From Algimonas ampicilliniresistens (GTDB lineage Bacteria; Pseudomonadota; Alphaproteobacteria; Caulobacterales; Maricaulaceae), in assembly GCF_030159955.1 (NCBI RefSeq), contig NZ_BSNK01000001.1:372001-436000 (forward strand): a stretch of 64,000 nt of DNA. Direction: 5' to 3'. Both the position numbers and the translations under genes were made by a program. Of this stretch, positions 26,176 through 34,679 are shown piece by piece (the stretch's first letter is position 1; the number at the start of each line of letters is the position of its first letter). The notes beneath the pieces were generated by a model. It searched no databases and was not told the DNA's origin. It saw only the letters and a list, made by a program, of their open reading frames with translations.

Positions 26176-26955
26176 TCAACTGTGAAGGTCCCATAAGACT
26201 TCAGATACAGTGAACTCGAGGTCACTTCCTGTCAGACCAGGACCGAGTCTGTCACCACATTCACTCAAGAACCATGCTCCTGCACATGCAGCATGAAACG
26301 TATCCATACCTTGAGCCATTAGTCCCGAAATTAGACCCGCCAGAACATCACCACTCCCTGCTTTTGCGAGATAAGGGTTAGGTCGATCGTTGATGACAAC
26401 TCGTCCGTCGGGATGTCCTATCAGCGTTTGAGGCCCTTTCAGAAGAATGCAGGCGTTCGTTTGAGCGATCGCTTGTTGTAGGCGCTCTAAACGTGATCCT
26501 GAGAGTCCGGGGAAAACGCGCCTAAATTCTCCTTCGTGAGGGGTTAGCAAAGCCTCTGGGTCAAGAAAGCTGTTTTTGGGTTCGATCGGTATAGCGCCTG
26601 CATCTAGCAAACGAGGTTTTCCAGAGAGTTGCTCTAGGCGCTCTCTCTGATCACATAGAATTCCACCCGGCCCCCCTAAACAAACTGAATAATCGCTCCA
26701 ATCCGCGTGATCCTCGTTTCGCACGATGATATCTGGCGGCAGGCAAGCTTGATAAAACTTCACACGATTTCTGGACAGAACGGTCACGACCCCTGCACCT
26801 ATCCGGTTTGCAGCCGATGCAGCCAATCGTGTTGCCCCGGTCAGGTCTTCGGATGCGATGACCGCTAGGTGGCCTCGATCATATTTGTGCAGCGCATCGG
26901 AAGGAAACGGGAAATGTTTGAGCCAGAGTTCGACTCCGTTGATTAGAGGCTTCAT
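26176..26955 (-). CDS. nnrD: ADP-dependent NAD(P)H-hydrate dehydratase
   Basis: 259 aa ribokinase-like fold. Signatures are LTPHEGEF (substrate/nucleotide site) and AKAGSGDVLAGLISGLMAQ (anion hole and catalytic Asp), with GRGHLAV-type phosphate-binding sequence near the start (YDRGHLAVIA). It repairs the hydrated, damaged forms of NADH and NADPH using ADP. In many bacteria the dehydratase is fused to the NAD(P)HX epimerase; here it stands alone, and no epimerase domain is visible. Its start overlaps the 3' end of the decayed gene upstream, so the two were probably once co-transcribed. 25918-26175, beyond its stop, shows no supported gene. Confidence 0.88.
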   Translation of the reverse strand: MKPLINGVELWLKHFPFPSDALHKYDRGHLAVIASEDLTGATRLAASAANRIGAGVVTVLSRNRVKFYQACLPPDIIVRNEDHADWSDYSVCLGGPGGILCDQRERLEQLSGKPRLLDAGAIPIEPKNSFLDPEALLTPHEGEFRRVFPGLSGSRLERLQQAIAQTNACILLKGPQTLIGHPDGRVVINDRPNPYLAKAGSGDVLAGLISGLMAQGMDTFHAACAGAWFLSECGDRLGPGLTGSDLEFTVSEVLWDLHS

Positions 26956-27405
26956 CTGCGTTTCCTTTCATCAATAGCGAGATCGAAGTTTTCGCCCTGC
27001 AACGGTAACATCGCTGACAAGCTGGGCTTTCCGCTTATGCTCTGGGTGAGAGTGGCCACAGCGACCTTGTGCCATGCCTGTTGCAAACCTGCCGCGACGA
27101 TAGATCCTGAACCAACCAGTCCACACGCTTGGAGGATCGGCATGCGCGTAGACCATATTGAGTTGCGCGATTTCGGCTCGCACCAAGAAAATCTGGCGGC
27201 GGATGCGCATGCGTCAGAATAATTGCGTCTATGCCGCGCGCCGACCCGGGAATTGTCTCCCTATTGCGTTGCTTGAGTTTGTAATTGCCTTGGAACAGAC
27301 CGCAATTAACGAGGTAGCGTTGACCATTTGCGCCCGTAAGATTGCCTGACACCGTCACGGTCCCCGCGGCGCCCAGAGAGGCGAGATTTGGCCATATTCG
27401 CTTCA
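26952..27405 (-). pseudogene. Decayed metallo-beta-lactamase-fold (RNA exonuclease-like) gene
   Basis: Read right to left, one frame starts like an MBL-fold RNA-processing nuclease: LGAAGTVTVSGNLTGANG, YLVNCGLFQG, IDAIILTHAH. The family normally continues for more than 300 residues. Here, directly after THAH, a second frame (27210 downward) carries what looks like the C-terminal block, AEIAQLNMVYAHADPPSV, matching the family's late AHAD motif. Further frame changes lead to DWLVQDL and VAAGLQQAWHKVAVATL-x-LPLQGENFDL, like the end of the family. So most of the beta-CASP middle has been deleted and several frameshifts follow. No product of useful length can be made. Confidence 0.7.
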
Positions 27406-28077
27406 ACTGATTGCTGCCTTGCAGAGGGGTTCCCACCCGGACATTGCCGCGGCAAAGCCAGCCGTCTGATAGGTGACCTCGACGTCGTCGCCCCCCTCAT
27501 CGGCGTAAAGCACAATCATCTCATTCGCGCTGGATAGGGCAAGCGTCGCGTCCTCCGTATCGCGCGCGACGGCGAGAACGTTTATGCCCTCTTCGACAAG
27601 CTCGACAGCCAACGGCGTTCCATCAAGCTTGACCTGGACAGGTCTCAAAATGTCGATGGTCTCGCCAAGATGAATAGTTACCGCAGATGTGTTCACAAGG
27701 CAGGAAACGATGATCCCTTGGTCAAACTGTTCGAGTGCGAATAAATCTTCGGGTCGTGGGGCTAGGTGAAAAAAGACCTCCCGGTCCGCCTCATTTTCTC
27801 CGTGCCAGACTTCAATTGTGCGCCACTGACCGTGCTGAGGTTTCAGGGCGGTTTCGCATTGCCTGTCTACGACGGAGCAATGGCAGAGGAACCGGCTCAT
27901 TTCCGTCGGCTTTTCGCGACAGGCGGCGAACGCCTCACGAATTTCCATAGACTGTGGCGAGGACATCGGGTCAGTCGCATAGCCAGTCGGGGCTAAACAG
28001 AAGGCTAGCACGGCGCAGAAGGCTCGGCAGAGCTGTCGAGGAGACGGGTAAATTGATTTTCGATGTTCCATTTTCAT
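27403..28077 (-). CDS. Secreted protein of unknown function
   Basis: 224 aa. The N-terminal signal peptide has a hydrophobic core CRAFCAVLAFCLAPTGYA and probable cleavage after YA. Several cysteines (AACREKP, FLCHCSVVDRQC, SCLVN, PLCKAA) could form disulfides in the periplasm. The mature part looks beta-rich, with a weak resemblance in style to invasion-associated locus B-like proteins, which I do not consider proven. The start is ATG 28077 with GGAGAAACGAA upstream. It runs in the same direction as the decayed MBL gene and overlaps it by a few bases, so that gene was probably its operon partner. Confidence 0.7.
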   Translation of the reverse strand: MKMEHRKSIYPSPRQLCRAFCAVLAFCLAPTGYATDPMSSPQSMEIREAFAACREKPTEMSRFLCHCSVVDRQCETALKPQHGQWRTIEVWHGENEADREVFFHLAPRPEDLFALEQFDQGIIVSCLVNTSAVTIHLGETIDILRPVQVKLDGTPLAVELVEEGINVLAVARDTEDATLALSSANEMIVLYADEGGDDVEVTYQTAGFAAAMSGWEPLCKAAIS

Positions 28078-28252
28078 TTCGTTTCTCCAGTTCGTTCGGC
28101 TTCAATGCTTGGCTCTGAAACGGTCTGATTCAACATGTCAGACTCAGCCCCGCAACATTCAGGTCTTTAATTGTGCCGAAATTTTGTCATCGAAAGTAAC
28201 GGGGCGGCAGTCGGTGGTTTATTTCGATAATTATACGGATCTCGATTGGCGT

Positions 28253-29641
28253 TCAATTCGGCCACTGGGACCAACCTAGTTTGGAAGCTTCGAGGCGTAT
28301 GGCGATATGCAGATCACTCTCTTTCGGAAGAAGTCTTATAACGTTTGATGGTTCCGCAACATGTTCAGAATTCGGATCAACAGGTTCTTGCACGACTTGA
28401 AAGTCACAAGGCTCTAGCCCACCCGTGATGCGATTGCAGATCGTCATGGGGATCGATACGCCGCCCCACCGCGCGTTCGCCTCGATCCATTTCAGTCTGC
28501 GTGCTTCGTCACTTGTGTCCACTAGGACAGAGTCGAGACTCAATCGGCCATAATATCCCAAGGACTGATAGACGAGGCCGATGCGGGTTGCTTCGCTGAC
28601 CATGCGGTCCGTCAGATCGTCGTTAAGCACTATTCTCATCGCACCTGTGAACGCTGCGTGATCGCCATTTACGGTTTGCATAAAAATTCCTTCGACAATT
28701 GGCGGCCCATTGACCGTCAAGGGAATCCACATCTGTACAGACGGACTTAGCGAGACATTATCGACCCAAACGCCTGCGAGCATGATCTGACCAGGCCTCC
28801 AACCTATCCGAAGAATTTTCTCCCTAAGCCAATGTCTGCGGGCTTCGGTTGGTAGGGCGAGGAGTTCAGAGGACTTAATTTTGAGGTTGCCAAGTCCTCC
28901 GGCACTCGAAGGATGTTTGATAACTAAAGTTTGATGGTCATGGGCAAGGCCGGACAGATATTTTTCAAGACCGACAGGCGTTTGTCGTTCGCTGGTCAAT
29001 GGGCAGGCATCCTTACCAAGAAGGCGCGTCACGAGCGTCACAAACTTCGTCTTGTTGTTTGCAAAATGAGATACTGATGTCGGGGGGCCGATAATCCTGA
29101 CCTTAAACCCGGCGGCCTTTGCGATTGCGCGCCCCAAAGTCCAGACGCCGTAGGACATCTGGTACGGTGCAATGTTGAGGGTTCCTGCATTTCGGCAGGT
29201 CGTGACGATGGTATCAAAAGCGGCGCGGTCTTCAACACAGGCCAATGCAAGATTTCCGGTCTCTGCAACAGCAGCGACGTCAACCGCGATGATGGTTGGC
29301 GAACCCAAGTCTACCTTTGTTTGAAAATATGTCTCGTGGTTCATATTGCGAGGACTGGTAACAAGGTAGAGGTCATGGTCGCCAGCCAAGCCCAGCATCC
29401 GATATTCGAAACGTCTTGCGGCCTGTTCGGTCACGAGAGCTGTGCCGCGATGGTCTTCAAAATAGAGTGTGGGTCCGGGTGCCCAGCCACACACAATGTT
29501 TCCGGTGATTGAGGAGACAGCGCTTTCGTCGTCGAAGCTTGACGCGGTCTTCTTGGCTTCGCGCCAATGCGCGTCTGAAACGTCGGTTCGGTGCGACCGC
29601 ACGATGGGCCACGGAGTTTTCGTATCGAATGGAGCTTTCAC
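28253..29641 (-). CDS. ATP-grasp family ligase-like protein
   Basis: 462 aa. The C-terminal half has ATP-grasp features: LVIKHPSSAGGLGNLKIK (glycine-rich lid and Lys), a strand with QIMLAGVWVDN, and the metal-binding pair YYGRLSLDSVLVD and KWIEANARWGGVSIP (Asp, Glu, Asn-x-Arg). The N-terminal half looks like the pre-ATP-grasp domain of PGM1-type ligases. Such enzymes join a carboxylate to an amine through an acyl phosphate. The start is uncertain: ATGs at 29716 and 29686 lie inside the hemerythrin gene. GTG 29641 overlaps the hemerythrin stop as GTGA, a classic coupling arrangement, and I prefer it. The substrate is unknown; the amidotransferase across the divergent gap may supply or process nitrogen groups. 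Confidence 0.75.
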   Translation of the reverse strand: MKAPFDTKTPWPIVRSHRTDVSDAHWREAKKTASSFDDESAVSSITGNIVCGWAPGPTLYFEDHRGTALVTEQAARRFEYRMLGLAGDHDLYLVTSPRNMNHETYFQTKVDLGSPTIIAVDVAAVAETGNLALACVEDRAAFDTIVTTCRNAGTLNIAPYQMSYGVWTLGRAIAKAAGFKVRIIGPPTSVSHFANNKTKFVTLVTRLLGKDACPLTSERQTPVGLEKYLSGLAHDHQTLVIKHPSSAGGLGNLKIKSSELLALPTEARRHWLREKILRIGWRPGQIMLAGVWVDNVSLSPSVQMWIPLTVNGPPIVEGIFMQTVNGDHAAFTGAMRIVLNDDLTDRMVSEATRIGLVYQSLGYYGRLSLDSVLVDTSDEARRLKWIEANARWGGVSIPMTICNRITGGLEPCDFQVVQEPVDPNSEHVAEPSNVIRLLPKESDLHIAIRLEASKLGWSQWPN

Positions 29642-30174
29642 GATGGGCCGCTTTTGTGAGGCGTGCCGTTGACTTGAGGTCCGCATGGGTGAGCGACGAA
29701 CCTGACGTCTGACCATGAAGGCGAAACGCGGCGCCAGGCCTCTAGTCGCGTCATCAAATCTGCCATGGCTTGCGGCGCTAATCCGCCCATGGCCCCGAAT
29801 AAGCGGCCGCAGTCAGCGACGTGATGATCCAGTGCATCAATCTCGGCCAGATCGGCGGTCATGTCGCGCTCGGTTTGCGGATCTGCCTTCGAGAGGGCTT
29901 CGAGAAAAGCTAGTCCCTGCTCATGTTCGGCATACATGCGCTCGACCTCCTCTGCGCTCAGATGTGAACGCAAGGCCGGGTAGAAATCATGTTCTTCAAA
30001 AGCGATATGGGCACCCGCAGTCTGGAGAATTTCTGCAGCTAGTCTTTTCGCCTGCTTGCAATCTTCAGATGAGATGCATTGACGCAACTCGTAAAGCCGC
30101 CGCCCCAGTTCGGCGTGATCGTCCTGAAAGGCATCAAAGAGACGTTTTCTGACATCGGGCACAGAGGAACTCAT
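29638..30174 (-). CDS. Hemerythrin-like domain protein
   Basis: 178 aa four-helix bundle with the ligand pattern of hemerythrin HHE domains: an early DDHAELGRRL helix, HIAFEEHDFYPAL (H-x4-E motif), YAEHEQGLAFLEAL and DALDHHVADCGRLF. Hemerythrins bind a di-iron centre and handle O2, NO or iron. This fits the oxygen-sensing FixLJ/FixK region that follows. A TGAC-N4-GTCA box lies 34-45 bp before the start. It is followed by the ATP-grasp gene in a 4-base overlap, so expression of the two is linked. The tail after residue 150 is rich in Pro and Gly and has no family signature. Confidence 0.85.
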   Translation of the reverse strand: MSSSVPDVRKRLFDAFQDDHAELGRRLYELRQCISSEDCKQAKRLAAEILQTAGAHIAFEEHDFYPALRSHLSAEEVERMYAEHEQGLAFLEALSKADPQTERDMTADLAEIDALDHHVADCGRLFGAMGGLAPQAMADLMTRLEAWRRVSPSWSDVRFVAHPCGPQVNGTPHKSGPS

Positions 30175-30207
30175 GAGCGTCTGATATCAGAACGGTCCAA
30201 GTCAAAC

Positions 30208-30219
30208 TGACGAGCGTCA
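30208..30219. promoter_or_regulatory. FixK/FNR-type box (TGAC-GAGC-GTCA)
   Basis: Perfect TGAC-N4-GTCA palindrome in the divergent gap between the hemerythrin and amidotransferase genes. It is 34 bp from the hemerythrin start and only 2 bp from the amidotransferase ATG, so it is suited to activate the former and could block the latter. Confidence 0.6.
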
Positions 30220-30221
30220 TA

Positions 30222-31049
30222 ATGTGCCGACTTTATGCTTTCACCGCGACCGAGCCGACCAAGGTCGAATGCACGCTTGTACACGCGCAGAACGCTTTAA
30301 TGGCCCAGAGCACAGGCGACATGTCGGGTGAAAGCCATTCGGAAGGCTGGGGCATTGCCACGTTTTCGAACGGAAAACCTTTTGTAGAGCGCCAAGCTTG
30401 GGCTGCCTATCACGGCGAGCATTTCGAACGCACGGCAGCGAATATCTACGCCAAGACAGTTCTGGCGCATATCCGGCGGGCGTCGGTCGGAGAGCCTAGC
30501 CTCAAGAACACGCATCCGTTTCATGTTGCCCCTTGGGTGTTCGCCCATAACGGAACAGTTCCGAACTTCGAGCACGTGAAACCGATTTTATTGGCACAGA
30601 CGGATCCGCAAGAGGCGAAGGCTATTCAAGGCCAAACCGATAGCGAGCACGTATTCGCCTTCATACGTTCTTGCTTGAAGGAGGCGCGAGACTCTGATGT
30701 CGTATCGATCATCAGAAAGGCTGTGCTATCCGTTGAAATGTGTAGTCACGAAATAGACCCAAACGCCCGCCCGGGACTGAATATCATTATAACAGACGGA
30801 CAGCAGGTTTTTGGAACGCGGCTGGGACGCACGCTCTATCATGTATACCGGGATGGTGTCGTCGATTGCCAGATATGCGGCTTCCCTCACGTCCATCATG
30901 ATCCGAGGACAGCTTACCGCGCCAGCGTGATTGCCTCCGAACCGCTCAGTGATGAAAAGTGGGTAGAGGTGCCAGACCGCTCGATCTGGTCTGTTGCGCC
31001 GGATACGAAGCAAATCCTCATCGCACCTCTCGACCTTGCTCAATCCTAA
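30222..31049 (+). CDS. Class II glutamine amidotransferase (YafJ/EgtC-like)
   Basis: 275 aa N-terminal nucleophile hydrolase. Cys2 directly follows the initiator Met (MCRLYAF) and is the glutaminase nucleophile. SEGWGIATF, AHIRRASVGEP, NTHPFHVAPWVFAHNGTVPNF and GQTDSEHVFAF are the conserved substrate-pocket and oxyanion blocks. It releases ammonia or acts as a gamma-glutamyl hydrolase; stand-alone members resemble YafJ or the ergothioneine enzyme EgtC. No synthetase domain is fused, so it may pair with the divergent ATP-grasp ligase. The usual ribosome site is missing because a FixK-type box occupies the 14 bases before the ATG. Its stop overlaps that of the convergent permease by 4 bases. 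Confidence 0.88.
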   Translation: MCRLYAFTATEPTKVECTLVHAQNALMAQSTGDMSGESHSEGWGIATFSNGKPFVERQAWAAYHGEHFERTAANIYAKTVLAHIRRASVGEPSLKNTHPFHVAPWVFAHNGTVPNFEHVKPILLAQTDPQEAKAIQGQTDSEHVFAFIRSCLKEARDSDVVSIIRKAVLSVEMCSHEIDPNARPGLNIIITDGQQVFGTRLGRTLYHVYRDGVVDCQICGFPHVHHDPRTAYRASVIASEPLSDEKWVEVPDRSIWSVAPDTKQILIAPLDLAQS

Positions 31050-32275
31050 ATCAGGGTCGCAAGACTGAAGATCAGAAGAATCGCGCAAGTTAGAAAACCG
31101 ATGACCGGTATCCATAGGGGAACAACGAAACCTTCGGAGTTGAGGGGTGTTTTTTGGCGCTTAAGTCCAATCAGAGCTGCATTGACCAAGGCGAAGACGA
31201 GGAGTGCGAAACGGGATGTCCACTCCGCAAGCTGGCCGACCGGAAGGGCGAGAGCCAGAACGAGTACGATAGCGACAACGACCACGGTGGCAATTATTGG
31301 CGTACCGGTTATCGGCGAGACTTTACCCAAGGTGGTCGGTAAATGATGGTTCTTCGAAAGCCCGTATAAAACCCGTGACGACATGATCATTTGGATGAGG
31401 ATGCCATTGATGGTCGCTAGACCAGCGATGAGATTAAAGGATAGGAGCGTGGTAGGTGATGCCGTCTCAAAGACAAGCAGGAGCGGTGATGCCGACGATG
31501 TCAGCGCCTCCATCGGAACGCTGAGAACGACGACCGATACGACCACTAGGTAGAGTAAACTGGACAGACCGAGCGTTAAAAGAATGGCGCGCGGCATGGT
31601 CCGTTTTGGTTGTTTGGCTTCTTCCGCGACATTAGCCAAATCTTCGAAGCCAATGAAGGCGAAGAATGCCAACAGCGCCCCTGATAGAATGCCGGACCAA
31701 GCAGATGTCTCGAACGGCGGAACCAATTCCCCGGCCCTTTCGATGAGCATCGGATCGGCTTCTAATGCGAACGTGATCACTAGTAAGAGTCCGAAGATCT
31801 CGGCGACGGTCAGAAACGCCGCGATAGTAACGGACTCGAGAATACCCCACGCCGCAATCAATCCCAGAAAAATGATCAAGCCCGCCGTTAGGATATTTGG
31901 TTCGATCGGAATAAGATGAAAGAGATAGGATGCGGCTCCAATCGCAATCGTTGCTGACGAAACAATACCGCTTGCCGCGACAAGTAGTCCTACGAGCAGT
32001 GCCAATTGTGGACGCCGCAATCCTTTTTCGACGAATATGGCCTCACCGGCACTGACCGGAAAGCGCGTGCTCAACTCAGCATAAGTCAGTCCCGTGAACA
32101 GAACCACTCCTGCTGCGACAGCAAAGGAAACTGGCGCGTAGAGTCCGGCTTCCGCCGCCGTCAGTCCGATCAGAACATAGATGCCCGCCCCGATGGTGAC
32201 ACCGAGACCATAAAGGACAAGGTGGAACAGGCCCAGGCGGCGACGAAGGCCTTCAGTCTCAGGTCGTGACGACAT
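31046..32275 (-). CDS. APC-superfamily amino acid permease
   Basis: 409 aa with about twelve transmembrane helices. Helix 1 carries GLGVTIGAGIYVLIG, the GxGxxxGxG-type substrate loop of APC transporters, and helix 6 has FFAFIGFEDLANVAEEAKQPKRTMP, also typical. It should move an amino acid or polyamine across the inner membrane. The family is usually 420-500 aa, so it is at the short end, with a compact C-terminus. A TTGA-N6-TCAC element 38-51 bp before the start resembles a FixK/FNR box with one mismatch. The neighbouring amidotransferase and ATP-grasp genes suggest amino acid or peptide metabolism as context. Confidence 0.88.
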   Translation of the reverse strand: MSSRPETEGLRRRLGLFHLVLYGLGVTIGAGIYVLIGLTAAEAGLYAPVSFAVAAGVVLFTGLTYAELSTRFPVSAGEAIFVEKGLRRPQLALLVGLLVAASGIVSSATIAIGAASYLFHLIPIEPNILTAGLIIFLGLIAAWGILESVTIAAFLTVAEIFGLLLVITFALEADPMLIERAGELVPPFETSAWSGILSGALLAFFAFIGFEDLANVAEEAKQPKRTMPRAILLTLGLSSLLYLVVVSVVVLSVPMEALTSSASPLLLVFETASPTTLLSFNLIAGLATINGILIQMIMSSRVLYGLSKNHHLPTTLGKVSPITGTPIIATVVVVAIVLVLALALPVGQLAEWTSRFALLVFALVNAALIGLKRQKTPLNSEGFVVPLWIPVIGFLTCAILLIFSLATLI

Positions 32276-32312
32276 GGTCTAGTGCAGATGTGGGAGTATA
32301 CGAGTAACGACG

Positions 32313-32326
32313 TTGAGTGACATCAC
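32313..32326. promoter_or_regulatory. Imperfect FNR/FixK-like box upstream of the permease
   Basis: TTGAG-TGAC-ATCAC keeps the TTGA-N6-TCA core with the last base changed. It lies 38 bp before the permease start, a usual activator distance. Confidence 0.35.
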
Positions 32327-32800
32327 ACCCGGTACGCAGAGTGATATGGCGGCTATCGCCATCTGTTTTAGACCAATTGTTCGTCACATTGTTTGTATCG
32401 AAAGAATGAGCCAACTCAGATTTCGTCCGTTCGGTCGGTAGTGACAGATAGGCCCACAAGACCGTGCCGTCGCACCGCTGGAGGGTTCTTCGAGAAGGGA
32501 AAAGCTGTTTTGGCTTCTTTGGTTTGCGAGCTTTGCAGCTCGGACGAGGAGCGCATCTTCGTGTGTCTCGCGCAAGACCTCGTTAAATGCACAGACATCA
32601 ACACCATAGAAATCCGCCCTAGTCTTCACATCGACTGAAGCAAAGTGCCTGGAAGACATGGATGGATGGTATAGCGGCAGGGGGGGCGCACACGATGTCG
32701 TCAGTGCGTTCAGCAAAATTATCCTGATAGGCCAGTGTTTAAATCTCATGACAGACTCTCACATTCGGGGAAACGCTATGATGATTGCCGACTGACCTTC

Positions 32801-32812
32801 TGACAGGTGTCA
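32801..32812. promoter_or_regulatory. FixK/FNR-type box (TGAC-AGGT-GTCA)
   Basis: Perfect palindrome 176 bp before the universal stress gene. If it drives that gene, the leader is long. Confidence 0.55.
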
Positions 32813-32988
32813 CGAAACTGACCGTGTTCGCGACTGAGAAGTACAAAAATCGAAAATTTATAATAAATTACGAGTCAATCCTGCTGGGCTGAGGCCGCCG
32901 ACAGAGCTTCGTCGGACAAAGTGATATTTGTCAGCGATGGCCCGCGTTTCTGTTTCATCTTTGTGGCGACGCAAAAATGGAGAGACTC

Positions 32989-33825
32989 ATGAAAACGCTT
33001 CTGGCTACCCTTCTTCCCGATGATGACATCGACTCACTGTTGGACGTCATTGTCGAAATTGCGAGCAGACATGGGTCGCATGTTGTTGGATATATGCCGA
33101 TCCCGGGACCAGTCCTGATTCCGATTGCGTCGCCCGTCGCAATGGTGCCGCTCGACGACTCAATGCGGCGTCGCTTTAAGGCTGAATTACCTAAGGTCAA
33201 AAAATCATTCGAAACCCGCATGAAGGCCGAGGGCCTGTCTTTCGAATTTCGATCAGATGAACGGATCAGTCTTCGCTTAACGTCTGGGATCGTCGCCCAA
33301 GGGCGGACCTGCGATATGGTTATCGTGCGTATGCACAAGAATAATGGGAAGTTTACGGCGGAAAGTGCGGAAGAAATTTCCGACCTTGTCATGTCGGTTG
33401 GTCGGCCGGTCTTAGCCGTGCCGCCAAATCTTTTGCGGCCGTTTGCGTGCAACCGTGTCACGCTTGCGTGGGACGGGTCGCGTGAGGCAGCAAGAGCGGC
33501 CTTCGATTGTGTGCCTCTGCTCGCCAAGTCGGCGGAGGTGGAAGTGGTTTGGATTAACCCCGAAAAATCTCAGATGGGTGACGTGGACATACCAGGCGCG
33601 GAGATCGCCAACGTGCTTGCACGGCACGATATTAACGTGATCACCAAACCCGTGACGAGCCGGTCCAAGGATGGGGCGGCAATCGTGGAACAGGCTATTG
33701 TGAACGCGTCAGACATCCTGGTGTTAGGCGCCTACGGACATTCCAGATTGCGTGAGCGCATCCTGGGCGGGGTCACAGAACATGTTCTGCGGCACCCGCC
33801 CTGTGCCGTATTGCTGTCAAACTGA
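32989..33825 (+). CDS. Universal stress protein, two tandem Usp domains
   Basis: 278 aa with two Usp alpha/beta domains. The second has the nucleotide-loop pattern LVLGAYGHSRLRERILGGVTEHVL, a G-2x-G-9x-G-type ATP-binding motif, and opens with VTLAWDGSREAARA. The first domain is more degraded (DMVIVRMHK where the motif should be). Such proteins support survival in growth arrest and low oxygen. The start is ATG 32989 with GGAGAGACTC upstream, better than ATG 32977. It begins a three-gene run with a second Usp protein and a small conserved protein. Expression is probably controlled by the FixK-type box at 32801. Confidence 0.9.
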   Translation: MKTLLATLLPDDDIDSLLDVIVEIASRHGSHVVGYMPIPGPVLIPIASPVAMVPLDDSMRRRFKAELPKVKKSFETRMKAEGLSFEFRSDERISLRLTSGIVAQGRTCDMVIVRMHKNNGKFTAESAEEISDLVMSVGRPVLAVPPNLLRPFACNRVTLAWDGSREAARAAFDCVPLLAKSAEVEVVWINPEKSQMGDVDIPGAEIANVLARHDINVITKPVTSRSKDGAAIVEQAIVNASDILVLGAYGHSRLRERILGGVTEHVLRHPPCAVLLSN

Positions 33826-33835
33826 GGAGGCGAAT

Positions 33836-34666
33836 ATGAAGACGATAATGGTCGACATAACCGGCGCTGATGCCACCCTCAAAGTTCTGAAAACCGCCGT
33901 GACTCTTGCAGAGCAGAGCGATGCGCACCTTGTCGGTTTATACGTCGAGCATGCACGTTTGGCGATGACTGGTCTGTATAGCTGGGGAAGCGTCTACACC
34001 TATCCAATCGTGGACGAAGTCGAAGAAAAGCATCGAGAAGCAGCGAAAGAGATATTTGCTGACACGCTTGCCTATACGGGCCTGACGCATGAGTTTCGAG
34101 ATGTCGATATGGAAGGTATTTCGCCGCTTGATGCGGTGATCGCTCAGTCGCGACTGAGCGATCTGTTCATTACAGGAGCGGAAACAGGATGGAACGACGA
34201 TCCGAATGGGCAGGCGGATAGTTTAAGCCAAATTATCGAAGGGGCAGGACGCCCCGTTCTCATTATCCCAGAACACATGCCGGAGAAGGTCAATCTGAAG
34301 CTGGCCGTGATTGCGTGGGACGGGTCGAAAGAGGCCAGTCGGGCGGCCTTCGATGCCATCCCAGTCTTGAAGTCGTACGAGTCCGTTGAGATCGTTTCAG
34401 TGAATGTTGACCCGGCCGACCAAGAGGTTCGCCGCGTTTCCATCGCTCGATTGACCGACAGCCTGGGCAGGCACGGTATCGAAGCGAGCTTCCGGGTTAT
34501 CCCGGGAGATGGAAGCGATCGGAATGCGCTACTGAAACTAAGCGAAAGTGCCGACCTGATGGTGATGGGCGCCTATCATCACAACCGCGTTCGCGAGTTG
34601 ATATTCGGGGGCGTCACAAGGGGCTTCCTGAAGACCGTTCCGTGTCCAATTCTGTTTTCACGTTAG
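33836..34666 (+). CDS. Universal stress protein, two tandem Usp domains (paralogue)
   Basis: 276 aa paralogue of the preceding gene. Domain 1 opens MKTIMVDITGADATL; domain 2 opens LAVIAWDGSKEASRAAFDAIPVL and carries LMVMGAYHHNRVRELIFGGVTRGFL, an ATP-loop version with HH in place of GH. The WDGS-EA-RAAFD block is nearly the same in the two genes, which indicates tandem duplication. The start is ATG 33836 with GAGGAGGCG upstream; longer frames run back into the first gene. It is co-transcribed with both flanking genes. Confidence 0.9.
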   Translation: MKTIMVDITGADATLKVLKTAVTLAEQSDAHLVGLYVEHARLAMTGLYSWGSVYTYPIVDEVEEKHREAAKEIFADTLAYTGLTHEFRDVDMEGISPLDAVIAQSRLSDLFITGAETGWNDDPNGQADSLSQIIEGAGRPVLIIPEHMPEKVNLKLAVIAWDGSKEASRAAFDAIPVLKSYESVEIVSVNVDPADQEVRRVSIARLTDSLGRHGIEASFRVIPGDGSDRNALLKLSESADLMVMGAYHHNRVRELIFGGVTRGFLKTVPCPILFSR

Positions 34667-34679
34667 ACGGAGATTATCC

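Larger units (their letters stand above)
32276..32988. other. 713-bp gap without a supported gene
   Basis: This divergent gap between the permease and the first universal stress gene holds two FixK-like boxes (32313 and 32801), an AT-rich stretch near 32847-32873 and a small hairpin CCGAC/GTCGG near 32899-32916. A 121-codon open frame on the minus strand (32384-32749) starts 51 bp from the 32801 box, but its sequence resembles no family I know and coding evidence is weak. Confidence 0.5.

Noticed and set aside
25914..26213. 99-codon open frame on the plus strand between the subtilase and nnrD
   Set aside because: It starts at a TTG inside the subtilase end, has no ribosome site, overlaps the end of nnrD and resembles no protein.
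32384..32749. 121-codon minus-strand frame near the FixK-type box at 32801
   Set aside because: The distance to the box is suggestive, but the sequence is unlike any family, codon pattern is irregular and frames on both strands are equally long.
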